Shown piece after piece: positions 1-6,737 of a stretch of DNA of 10,646 nucleotides. The DNA is taken from positions 1-10,646 of the forward strand of contig CAZPPK010000103.1 in the NCBI GenBank assembly GCA_964588415.1, given 5' to 3'. How positions within the stretch are numbered: the stretch's first letter is position 1; the number at the start of each line of letters is the position of its first letter. The DNA is from Sulfidibacterium sp964588415. Lineage in GTDB: Bacteria; Bacteroidota; Bacteroidia; Bacteroidales; F082. A model generated the notes under the pieces. The model was not told where the DNA came from. It worked only from the letters and a program-made list of their open reading frames with translations, and did not search any database. The position numbers were made by a program, and so were the translations under genes.

Positions 1-66
1 AGTTCCTTCGCTTCCGGTAAATCCCTGAACGATAACTTTTGAATCTTTATTTACTAAAACACTCAT
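1..66 (-). CDS. sucD: Succinyl-CoA synthetase (ADP/GDP-forming) alpha subunit, N-terminal 22 codons only
   Basis: The reverse strand from the ATG at 64-66 translates to MSVLVNKDSKVIVQGFTGSE followed by GT, and then leaves the window. This is the typical start of SucD, which carries the CoA-binding Rossmann fold (the 'VIVQGFTGSEGT' strand-loop). With SucC it interconverts succinyl-CoA and succinate with substrate-level phosphorylation in the TCA cycle, in the cytoplasm. It is cut by the window edge, so the catalytic histidine and ligase domain cannot be seen. It is divergent from mnmE, with 114 bp between the two starts. The match is short but very characteristic. Confidence 0.88.
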   Translation of the reverse strand, partial: MSVLVNKDSKVIVQGFTGSEGT

Positions 67-102
67 TGAATAAAATTTTATTTGATCTATAGAAAGAAGT
101 GC

Positions 103-110
103 CAAAGGTA
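103..110 (-). promoter_or_regulatory. Possible -7 promoter element for sucD
   Basis: Read on the minus strand this is TACCTTTG, a full match to the Bacteroidota -7 consensus TAnnTTTG. It lies about 37 bp before the sucD ATG, which would give a short leader of about 30 nt. I see no clear TTTG -33 box at the usual distance, so this rests on one half of the promoter only. Confidence 0.35.
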
Positions 111-118
111 AAAGGTTT

Positions 119-152
119 TTTGTAAAGAATTGATAATTCTTGAGTATTTTTG
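119..152 (+). promoter_or_regulatory. Bacteroidota-type promoter for mnmE
   Basis: A TTTG at 119-122 and TATTTTTG at 145-152 (matching TAnnTTTG) are separated by 22 bp. This fits the known -33/-7 layout of the Bacteroidota primary sigma factor. Transcription would start roughly at 158-162, leaving an AT-rich leader of about 20 nt before the ATG at 181. No Shine-Dalgarno sequence is visible, which is normal for this phylum. Confidence 0.5.
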
Positions 153-180
153 TTATTTATTAATCATTTTAAATTAACCT

Positions 181-1590
181 ATGTCCCACTATCATTCAAG
201 TACTTACAACACTGGCACCATCTGTGCACCCTCAACGCCACCAGGCATGGGCGCTATTGCAATTATCAGACTATCAGGCCCAAATAGCCTTTCGATATTA
301 TTAGGAATTTTTAAGGATTCAAGCCGAAAGCTTTCCTCAAAAAATGTCAAAAACAGATATCAATATTTTGGTCAGATCTACGACAATGACAACTTGTTAG
401 ATGAAGTGCTGGTTACTTATTTTAAAGCGCCGCATTCCTATACCGGTGAAGATGTAGTAGAGATTTCCTGCCACGGTTCTGAATTTATCCAGTCGGAAAT
501 GATACGGCTGCTGATTGAAAAAGGGGCCAGAATGGCCAAACCCGGTGAATTTACCCTGCGTGCATTTCTCAATGGAAGGATGGACCTTTCACAGGCAGAA
601 GCAGTTGCAGACCTGATTGCTTCAGAATCTATCAGTGCTCACAAAATGGCGATTCAGCAAATGCGGGGAGGATTCTCTCGAAAGATAACAGATCTGAGGA
701 AAAAAATGGTGGATTTTGCATCGCTCATTGAGTTGGAACTGGATTTCAGCGAAGAAGATGTCGAGTTCGCTGACAGAAGCCGGTTTTTGGAATTAGTTCA
801 TGAGATAAAAGATGAACTCCAACGGCTGAAAAGCTCTTTCAGGATGGGCAATGTGCTGAAAAAAGGAATCCCGGTAGCCATTGTAGGAAAACCAAATACA
901 GGAAAATCTACTTTACTGAACGCTTTGCTGAATGAAGAAAAAGCTATTGTTTCCGAAATTCCCGGTACCACACGCGACGCCATCGAAGATACCATTGCCC
1001 TTGAAGGATACACGTTCCGTTTTATAGATACTGCAGGCCTTCGGCTTTCTGACGATAAAATCGAAAGTAAAGGGATTGAAATCACTTACGATAAAATTAA
1101 TCGTGCATCGGTAATTTTATATGTTTGCGATATTAGTGAAGAAGACAAACAAGGCATTGAAGAAATTTTAGAAGAATTCAAGACTTATATCAGTGACGAA
1201 ACGAGACATTTCATTTTGGTCGCCAATAAGATTGATAAGCTTGCTGAGATTCCGGCACACTTTAAGGAATTTCTGGAGCTTGAAACTGTGTTTGTTTCAG
1301 CCAAAAGGAAAGAAAATATTCATCTTTTGGCCGAAACCCTGGTGAACCATGTAAAAAATGACAGCCTCAGCGATGAAATATTGGTAAATAACTCACGTCA
1401 TTTTGAAGCGGTTTCCAAAGCACTTGAAAGCATTGATAGTATCGAAGCCGGATTCCATAAAAACATTCCTACCGACCTTATCGCCATCGACATCCGGCAG
1501 GCACTTTATTATCTGGGCTCAATCACTGGTGAAGTGACTACGGATGAAATACTTGGGAACATTTTTGGCAAATTTTGTATTGGAAAGTAA
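181..1590 (+). CDS. mnmE: tRNA modification GTPase MnmE (TrmE)
   Basis: MnmE works with MnmG in the cytoplasm to install the (carboxymethyl)aminomethyl group at C5 of the wobble uridine (U34) of certain tRNAs, using a folate one-carbon unit and GTP hydrolysis. The 469-residue length is normal. The N-terminal folate-binding domain starts with 'TICAPSTPPGMGAIAIIRLSG', about ten residues in from the start. The family signature 'GEFTLRAFLNGRMDLSQAEA' begins at residue 122. The inserted G domain shows G1 GKPNTGKST (236-244), the GTTRD switch region (262-266), DTAGL (283-287) and NKID (349-352). The protein ends in CIGK (466-469), the conserved C-terminal motif carrying the functional cysteine. All motifs are intact. 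No other start fits better than ATG 181. It converges with the GH66 gene downstream and has its own promoter, so it is probably unrelated in function to the glucan locus. Confidence 0.98.
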   Translation: MSHYHSSTYNTGTICAPSTPPGMGAIAIIRLSGPNSLSILLGIFKDSSRKLSSKNVKNRYQYFGQIYDNDNLLDEVLVTYFKAPHSYTGEDVVEISCHGSEFIQSEMIRLLIEKGARMAKPGEFTLRAFLNGRMDLSQAEAVADLIASESISAHKMAIQQMRGGFSRKITDLRKKMVDFASLIELELDFSEEDVEFADRSRFLELVHEIKDELQRLKSSFRMGNVLKKGIPVAIVGKPNTGKSTLLNALLNEEKAIVSEIPGTTRDAIEDTIALEGYTFRFIDTAGLRLSDDKIESKGIEITYDKINRASVILYVCDISEEDKQGIEEILEEFKTYISDETRHFILVANKIDKLAEIPAHFKEFLELETVFVSAKRKENIHLLAETLVNHVKNDSLSDEILVNNSRHFEAVSKALESIDSIEAGFHKNIPTDLIAIDIRQALYYLGSITGEVTTDEILGNIFGKFCIGK

Positions 1591-1715
1591 CCACCACAAA
1601 ACAACGAAACCAAAATCCGAACCTTTGGCTATTAAAAATGAAGTTGGTAAAAAATGTAACGCTTTAAGAAATACTTTTTTTTCGCACCCCCAACAAAGTC
1701 AAAAGATGAAGAATT

Positions 1716-1764
1716 AAAAATAAAAAGAGTGAAATCTCTCACATCTATAGGAAATTTCACACTT
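1716..1764 (-). terminator. Likely intrinsic terminator of the glucan-utilization transcript
   Basis: On the minus strand the arm AAGTGTGAAAT (1764-1754) pairs with ATTTCACTCTT (1735-1725) as an 11-bp stem with one mismatch around an 18-nt loop. The tract TTTTTATTTTT (1726-1716) follows at once. The stem is AT-rich and so not strong. The U-rich tract lies only on the minus-strand side, so it should stop reading out of the GH66 gene, 52 bp after its stop codon, before it runs antisense into mnmE. A separate mnmE terminator was not found. The rest of 1591-1815 shows nothing else. Confidence 0.45.
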
Positions 1765-1815
1765 AAACCCTCTAAAAAGCTCCTTAAGGAATTACAAATC
1801 TAAATCTCAATTAAT

Positions 1816-3570
1816 TTAGTATTCCACCACTAACATATCCCAATACTTCAGGCTGGGCAGCGTAAATGAAATACTGCCTCCTGTTTGAGTGAAGTCTAGC
1901 GTCTGCGGTGTGCCATCCTCATAATCCGGAGAGGCAACCCACACTTTTTTCACAGCTTTTGATGTTTGAAGTGACAGTTTTACATTGGTGAACGTGTTGG
2001 GCGCTGCTTGAGTTCCATTGGTATCGCGCCATGCCAGGCTGTTGGCACTGGCGAAATTCAGCAGGTGGATCACCTGTGTGTTTCCCAGGTCACAGCCGGT
2101 AACGGCAACGCTGCCCATTTGCGGGGGCCATTGATTAATAGATATTTTCCCGTCCGTGCTTGTAAGGGATGGATCATTAAACGTTCCTCCGTCGCGCAGC
2201 AGGTTTTCGTAGGCTACCAGAAAATCATAATAGCGCACCATGGCATCACGCAGGTCGCCTTTCATTTTGAGGTTGTCATTCGGAAAGTATTCCTTGCCCA
2301 GCATGTGCTCTCCAAGTTCCAGATGATCACCGCCAAAGGCAAATATCACCGCATCGGTCATGATGACACCGGGCGTGTTGAAATATCCCGGATTATTGGC
2401 CAGGTTATAGTCCATGTAAGCTGTCAGCACAGTTTTTTTGGCATTGTTACTGTAGCTGTCATTATTCTCAATAATGGTGGCAAGGTCCTTATAACCGTCG
2501 TTGGGTCCCCACACTTCGGTGTATAGAAAATCCACAGGTGAAGCGGCAATATTCTGCTGTCCGAACTGATTGACAGCATTCATTACCAGGTCTTTGTCGG
2601 GGCTGTAGGTTTTCATGGCCTTGATAAAGCTTTCGAAACTGGAAGATAAATTTACCTGTTGTCCGGAATAATTATAAACCGTGCCCTGATCTCCCAATTG
2701 GTCAATGTGATAACCGTCAAAATCAAAGACTTTATACATGTCATTGGTCTTCCCGGCAATATATTGTTGCCAGACAGGATTGGAAGGATCCAGTACCCAG
2801 ATGTAGCTTTTGAACATCCCAGGATCCAGCTTAAAGACTTTTTTGTTGACATGATTCTTGTCGGTATAGAGATACCACTGATCAGAAACGCCATCTGTCT
2901 GGGCATCACTTAAGGCACCGTAGGCCAGATTATAGGACATGGCTTTCATATTGCAGGCGTGAGCTGCAGCAATGTACCCTTTCACCGTCGTCAGATAAAC
3001 ATTCCGGTTGGCAATTTCCTGCCAGACACTGTCGGGATGATCAGTAGTTCCTGCAAGCGGTTGTTGATGTTCATATTCCCAATCGTAAAACTGAAGGCCG
3101 TTGATATGGTACCGGTTTAAGTTGTTGATAACGAAATCAATGGCATCTGTTGACATTTTAGGGTACGACGACAGAAATCCGTAACGCGGAAAACGGGACC
3201 AGTTCGAAGAGACATCTACCCCGATGCTGCCATAAATCACTTTCTTTCCATTCACCACATCATAAATATCTACCATGTAGCCTGTAAAATCAGTGGATGG
3301 CGCCTGCCATTGCCAGCTTGTGCCACTTATCGCATTCTCAGCAATGACTTCCGAAAGATGACGGTATCTGACTTTAGCTGTGGCGGGAAGTGCTTTGTCA
3401 ATTTTAAAAGTCACAGTGCTTCCTGGCAGATAGCTGGCCTTATCCGTACTTATTTTTACGCTGGTAACCGTGGTGGGCAGGGGCGCAGGGGCATTGTTAT
3501 TTCCTTTGCTACACGAGGAGGTCAGAAATAAAAATGTAAAGAGGAGCAATATAAACGCAAAACGTTTCAT
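1816..3570 (-). CDS. Family GH66 glycoside hydrolase, dextranase type, lipoprotein
   Basis: Predicted endo-acting enzyme that hydrolyses alpha-1,6-glucosidic bonds in dextran to isomalto-oligosaccharides. The 584-residue protein starts with a lipoprotein signal peptide (hydrophobic residues 4-16, lipobox TSSC, lipidated C20). An Ig-like N-terminal domain follows at about 33-118 ('SYLPGSTVTFKID'). The catalytic TIM barrel runs from about 124 to 470 and opens with 'RFPRYGFLSSYP'. A C-terminal beta-sandwich reaches the end. Probable catalytic residues are D290 in 'FDGYHIDQLGD' (nucleophile; D285 is the alternative) and E352 in 'FLYTEVWGP' (acid/base), matching the Asp/Glu pair known for GH66. 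I see no CBM35-like insertion of the kind found in cycloisomaltooligosaccharide glucanotransferases, so plain dextranase is favoured, but some transglycosylation cannot be excluded. It is the last gene of the locus, 172 bp after the SusE/F-like gene. An A-rich leader (AAAAAAAATATCT) precedes the ATG. The family call is by recognition; the substrate is inferred from the family and from the SusCD neighbours. Confidence 0.85.
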   Translation of the reverse strand: MKRFAFILLLFTFLFLTSSCSKGNNNAPAPLPTTVTSVKISTDKASYLPGSTVTFKIDKALPATAKVRYRHLSEVIAENAISGTSWQWQAPSTDFTGYMVDIYDVVNGKKVIYGSIGVDVSSNWSRFPRYGFLSSYPKMSTDAIDFVINNLNRYHINGLQFYDWEYEHQQPLAGTTDHPDSVWQEIANRNVYLTTVKGYIAAAHACNMKAMSYNLAYGALSDAQTDGVSDQWYLYTDKNHVNKKVFKLDPGMFKSYIWVLDPSNPVWQQYIAGKTNDMYKVFDFDGYHIDQLGDQGTVYNYSGQQVNLSSSFESFIKAMKTYSPDKDLVMNAVNQFGQQNIAASPVDFLYTEVWGPNDGYKDLATIIENNDSYSNNAKKTVLTAYMDYNLANNPGYFNTPGVIMTDAVIFAFGGDHLELGEHMLGKEYFPNDNLKMKGDLRDAMVRYYDFLVAYENLLRDGGTFNDPSLTSTDGKISINQWPPQMGSVAVTGCDLGNTQVIHLLNFASANSLAWRDTNGTQAAPNTFTNVKLSLQTSKAVKKVWVASPDYEDGTPQTLDFTQTGGSISFTLPSLKYWDMLVVEY

Positions 3571-3598
3571 AGATATTTTTTTTAGTAAGAAAAGTAAC

Positions 3599-3727
3599 TA
3601 AAGAGGATTGTCTCAAAGGTACGAGTTCAGACCTGCCTGTCATGCCTGTGGCAGATAAACCGGCAGGCGATTGTAAGACGGTTTTAAACATCTTCTGACT
3701 TCTGGCTCCTTGAGACAATCCTCTTTA
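3599..3727. repeat. 129-bp inverted-repeat element (MITE-like), nested hairpins
   Basis: TAAAGAGGATTGTCTCAA at 3599-3616 is a perfect 18-bp inverted repeat of 3710-3727. Pairing extends by GG/CC with a one-base bulge. Inside it, CCTGCC (3632-3637) pairs with GGCAGG (3662-3667), and TGCC (3643-3646) pairs with GGCA (3650-3653) around a TGT loop. The element fills most of the gap between the SusE/F-like and GH66 genes and carries no credible coding sequence. The 'GAGG.TTGTCTCAA' ends look like insertion-sequence termini that I associate with Bacteroidota, which suggests a non-autonomous mobile element. A TA dinucleotide bounds each end, but no longer target duplication is evident. It could equally act in RNA as a hairpin that separates expression of the two flanking genes. 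Confidence 0.7.
3614..3621 (-). promoter_or_regulatory. Possible -7 promoter element for the GH66 gene
   Basis: On the minus strand this reads TACCTTTG, a full match to TAnnTTTG and identical to the candidate before sucD. A start about 7 nt downstream would give a GH66 leader of about 35 nt. It overlaps the inner end of the left arm of the inverted-repeat element, so the element itself may supply it. No TTTG -33 box is seen at the right spacing, so confidence is low. Confidence 0.25.
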
Positions 3728-3742
3728 CACTCTTCTTACACG

Positions 3743-5209
3743 TTATTGTTTTTTGACACTTAATTTCAATGTTTCAATGTTGGCAGTAATAACATAATTT
3801 CCCGGATCAGTGATGGTCCACTTATTATCGTCTGGTGCACCACCCACATGACGGTACATGGTAGTGTCGTTTACCATCATGTACATATCCTGGCCCCAGT
3901 CGGTATCACGGTTTACAGGGAATTTGAATTGCCCTGCCACCATGGGACCGGTATAGGTGAAGATACAGCCATTGGTGGGATCTTCGGTCAATGCGATGGC
4001 CTTATCAATACTCCAGCCAATCGGGGTAGCATCACCAACGATATACAGTTCCGTCCGGTCGATTTTGATGGTATTATCCATCAAATTCAGTGTCAACGTG
4101 TAATATCCCTTTTTATCAATGGTCCATTTATTATCATCGGAGGCACCTCCGTGGTGCAAATACATGGTAGAGTCACTAGCCATCATGTACATATCCTGAC
4201 CCCAATCGGTGTTGCGGTTTACAGGGAATTTGAAATTTCCGGCATTTAGTACACCCTGGTAAGTGAAAATAAACGGGTTCGCGCTATCCTGTACCAAAGG
4301 TGTTGCGTTGGCAATATCCCATCCGTTGGGTGACGCATCACCTACGATAAAGAGAGAATCGTAAGCAGGAAGGCCCACTTTATTAATTTTCGCGGAAAGA
4401 TCCAGCAAACTCACCACGACACTGTAAACACCCGATGTTTTGATGGTAAACTGATTGTCAACCTGCGTACTGTCTGTGCGGTAAACAAGCTTTGTGGAAT
4501 CTGCACCCTGAATATAAGCGGGAAGCATCTTTCCTGAAGTGGTAATAAATTCAAAGTTTCCCGGATTGAAAAAACCTCTGTAAGCAAAAGTTGTCGGGTC
4601 GGTTTTTGTGGGAAACATTGGGATAGCTTTAGTAGCATCCCAGCCGTTTGATGTAGCATCACCAATCAGGTACAAAGTTTTGCTTACCGGTTGAAAAGGC
4701 GTCGCATTAATGTTTACCGGATCAGAAACGTCATTTACTCTTGTGTCGGAATAAACGGTATCCACAACCCGGGCTTCAAGCTGAGCAACAGCTCCTGCCT
4801 GGATTTTCCAGTGGTTGAGTAATAAATCATTTAATTCAGAAACCGTAAAACTTTTCGAGTACACACCTTTTCCCATGTTATACTGCAGGGCAGAAGCATA
4901 ATTATTTCCTTTCTTATCTATTTGCAGTACATAAGAAATGGAAGATCCGGTACCGTGATTGGTTCCGGTTGTCCAGTTCAATGTCAGTGTGGTTGCATTG
5001 GCATTGTCTGATTTCTGAACCAATACAACATTGTCCGAAGATGCGGAAATAGCCAACGGGCCTGCCGGAGTGGAAGGTACAAGCAGTTTATCCGGTTGGC
5101 ATGATGCAATCATCGTCACAGCAATGAGCAATGAAATAATGCGAAAACCGGATACAAAATTCAAAGGCAAATGTTTGGAGCAATTGCGGATTATATTCTG
5201 TTTTTTCAT
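3743..5209 (-). CDS. SusE/SusF-type surface glycan-binding lipoprotein with three tandem modules
   Basis: Predicted outer-membrane lipoprotein (488 residues) that binds the target glucan for the SusCD transporter. The ATG at 5207-5209 was chosen because it lies 28 bp after the susD-like stop in an A/T-rich leader (CATTTAAAAAAATG) and gives a signal peptide. The same frame is open further up, to an ATG at 5284, but that start would overlap the susD-like gene and put 25 implausible residues ahead. The signal has a long basic N-region, hydrophobic residues about 24-34, lipobox IASC and lipidated C37. A SusE-like N-terminal domain spans about 47-170 ('TLTLNWT', 'YVLQIDKKGN'). Three repeats of about 100 residues follow: 178-278, 285-385 and 387-488. 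Each opens with an 'LYxxGDAxxxGW' motif. The last two share 'FKFPVNRxTDWGQDMYMM' and 'DDNKWTI', with aromatic residues suited to sugar stacking. The fold and role are by family resemblance; the ligand is inferred from the GH66 neighbour. Confidence 0.85.
   Translation of the reverse strand: MKKQNIIRNCSKHLPLNFVSGFRIISLLIAVTMIASCQPDKLLVPSTPAGPLAISASSDNVVLVQKSDNANATTLTLNWTTGTNHGTGSSISYVLQIDKKGNNYASALQYNMGKGVYSKSFTVSELNDLLLNHWKIQAGAVAQLEARVVDTVYSDTRVNDVSDPVNINATPFQPVSKTLYLIGDATSNGWDATKAIPMFPTKTDPTTFAYRGFFNPGNFEFITTSGKMLPAYIQGADSTKLVYRTDSTQVDNQFTIKTSGVYSVVVSLLDLSAKINKVGLPAYDSLFIVGDASPNGWDIANATPLVQDSANPFIFTYQGVLNAGNFKFPVNRNTDWGQDMYMMASDSTMYLHHGGASDDNKWTIDKKGYYTLTLNLMDNTIKIDRTELYIVGDATPIGWSIDKAIALTEDPTNGCIFTYTGPMVAGQFKFPVNRDTDWGQDMYMMVNDTTMYRHVGGAPDDNKWTITDPGNYVITANIETLKLSVKKQ
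3746..4678 (-). repeat. Three in-frame tandem repeats coding glycan-binding modules
   Basis: The 3' two thirds of the SusE/F-like gene consists of three tandem units: 4376-4678, 4055-4357 and 3746-4051. The last two are still alike in DNA. For example CCATCATGTACATATCCTG occurs at 3874 and again at 4180, a period of 306 bp or exactly 102 codons. By my alignment 56 of about 87 residue positions are identical between these two modules. The first unit keeps only the framework (LYLIGDATSNGW, F.Y.G, F.F). This points to an old first module and a later duplication of the second or third. Confidence 0.85.
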
Positions 5210-5237
5210 TTTTTTAAATGTTTTAGATGATGATTTA

Positions 5238-6716
5238 TCAATAACCAGGGTTTTGAGCCAGATTCGGATTTGCGTCGATGTCAACCTGAGGGATCGGCAT
5301 CACCAGGTATTTGCTGCTCATGTTCAATCTTCCGATAGAATGCAGAAAATTAATACCGTATTGACCATTGTCCACCCTGATCAAATCAAACCAGCGCTGG
5401 CCTTCGAAAGCCAGTTCCATACGGCGTTCATGCAGGATCTTTTTCTTCATATCGCTTTGTGAAAGTCCGTGAACAGCTGGTAAACCTGCACGGGCGCGAA
5501 CCTCGTTCAAGGGCTCTTCTGCATCAGTTGTCTGACTCATTTCATTAAGCGCTTCAGACTTCATTAAAAGAACATCTGCGTAACGCAAAACCGGGAAGTC
5601 TTCAGGGCTGTCGTCGTATGACGAAGCAACTGAGGGGGGTTGCAGAAATTTACGAACGCTGTATCCTGTAGTGGACCAGGTACTGTCATAATCCATCCCG
5701 TTGAATTGAGGACAACCGTTGTAGAGTATTGTAACAGCTTTACGTTTGTCGCCGGGTTCGTAAGAATCTACAAACTCCTTGGTAGGCTGGTTCCATCCCC
5801 AGCCACCGCCGGCAACCATATTGGAACCGCGCGGTCCCATGAAGATGCTTGTCCATGATGCCTGGTTTTGATTTGACCAGAAACTGTAGGCTGTACTTCC
5901 TGTGTACTGAATTTCAAAAAGGGACTCTTTGGAGTTTTTAGTAGCCGGATTGAAATTATCGGCATAATTTGCATCCAGTGCATAACCCAATGCTTTTACC
6001 GAGTCGCTGAGTGTTACCACGCGCTGCCAGTTTCCAAGTGTCAGCATCACTTTGGCAAGCATCCCTTCAGCAGCACCTTTTGATGCGCGCCCAACATCAG
6101 AACCTGTGTAGGACGATTTTGTCGGAAGCAACTTGATGGCCTGGGAGAAATCAGAAATAATCTGATCGTAAACTGCTGCTGCAGTAACACGCGATGGACG
6201 AAGGTCATCACCCGGGTTAACAGGTTTTAAAACCAACGGCACTCCACCGAAATAACGCACGAGGATGAAATAATATAAACCACGGAGAAAATGAGCTTCT
6301 CCTAAAATGCGGTTCTTGGTAGCTTGGTCGAAATCTATAGCAGGAACCTTTGCCAATACCAGATTACAACGCAGAATTCCCGGCCACGGGCCACGCCATA
6401 AGTCGAGAACACCGGCGTTATCAGGTGCAGTAATGAAATTGGCTTCTGCCTGTGTTTCAATTCCGTCAGTTCCACCACCTGCACCTACTACACTGTTGCC
6501 TGCAAAAATATCAGAAGTCCACATACGCATGTTGTAAAGTTTAGGCCATTGTAAAGGCTGGTAGGCACCGTTGATGGCATTAATTGCATCGGTTTTTGTT
6601 TTATAAAAATTGGCAGTATTAATAGAGTCTTCCGGTGCTTTGGTCAGGAAATCCTTTTGGCAGCCTGTTACTGCAACAGCCAAAATAAAGATGGATAAAT
6701 AAAATATCTTTTTCAT
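5238..6716 (-). CDS. SusD-like nutrient-binding outer-membrane lipoprotein (RagB/SusD family)
   Basis: Acts as the lid of the SusC transporter and captures oligosaccharides at the cell surface. The protein has 492 residues, in the usual range. The signal peptide ends at lipobox VTGC with lipidated C19, followed by QKD, which resembles the acidic lipoprotein-export signal of surface lipoproteins. Family hallmarks are 'FYKTKTDAINAINGAY' (37-52), the TPR-like helices around 'GEAHFLRGLYYFILVRYFGG' (139-158), 'LRYADVLLMKSEALNE' (377-392), 'LNEVRARAGLP' (403-413) and the C-terminal 'ILHERRMELAFEGQRWFDLI' (427-446). It ends 'NPNLAQNPGY', typical of the family. It begins 21 bp after the SusC-like stop and is followed 28 bp later by the SusE/F-like gene, so the three are surely co-transcribed. 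Specificity cannot be read from the sequence and is inferred from the GH66 neighbour. Confidence 0.95.
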   Translation of the reverse strand: MKKIFYLSIFILAVAVTGCQKDFLTKAPEDSINTANFYKTKTDAINAINGAYQPLQWPKLYNMRMWTSDIFAGNSVVGAGGGTDGIETQAEANFITAPDNAGVLDLWRGPWPGILRCNLVLAKVPAIDFDQATKNRILGEAHFLRGLYYFILVRYFGGVPLVLKPVNPGDDLRPSRVTAAAVYDQIISDFSQAIKLLPTKSSYTGSDVGRASKGAAEGMLAKVMLTLGNWQRVVTLSDSVKALGYALDANYADNFNPATKNSKESLFEIQYTGSTAYSFWSNQNQASWTSIFMGPRGSNMVAGGGWGWNQPTKEFVDSYEPGDKRKAVTILYNGCPQFNGMDYDSTWSTTGYSVRKFLQPPSVASSYDDSPEDFPVLRYADVLLMKSEALNEMSQTTDAEEPLNEVRARAGLPAVHGLSQSDMKKKILHERRMELAFEGQRWFDLIRVDNGQYGINFLHSIGRLNMSSKYLVMPIPQVDIDANPNLAQNPGY

Positions 6717-6737
6717 AGTAAATTCGTATTTAATAAA

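Noticed and set aside
1610..1628. CCAAA/TTTGG inverted repeat just after mnmE as a possible mnmE terminator
   Set aside because: Only a 5-bp AT-rich stem with no T-tract directly after it on the plus strand.
2008..2526. Open frame of 172 codons on the plus strand inside the GH66 gene
   Set aside because: It is antisense to a well-supported catalytic domain, has no recognisable motif, and its composition follows the opposite-strand codons.
3509..3718. Open frame of 69 codons on the minus strand covering the inverted-repeat element and the start of the GH66 gene
   Set aside because: Most of it translates the repeat element and then overlaps the GH66 signal peptide out of frame. No plausible product.
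3848..4249. Open frame of 133 codons on the plus strand, with an internal repeat
   Set aside because: It is a mirror of the tandem modules of the SusE/F-like gene. The internal repetition comes from the duplicated modules.
5210..5284. Earlier in-frame start (ATG at 5284) for the SusE/F-like protein
   Set aside because: It overlaps the SusD-like coding sequence by 47 bp and adds 25 residues that would bury the signal peptide. The ATG at 5209 has the better leader and spacing.
5031..5462. Open frame of 143 codons on the plus strand across the SusD-SusE/F junction
   Set aside because: It is antisense to the end of one supported gene and the signal peptide of the next. No family features.
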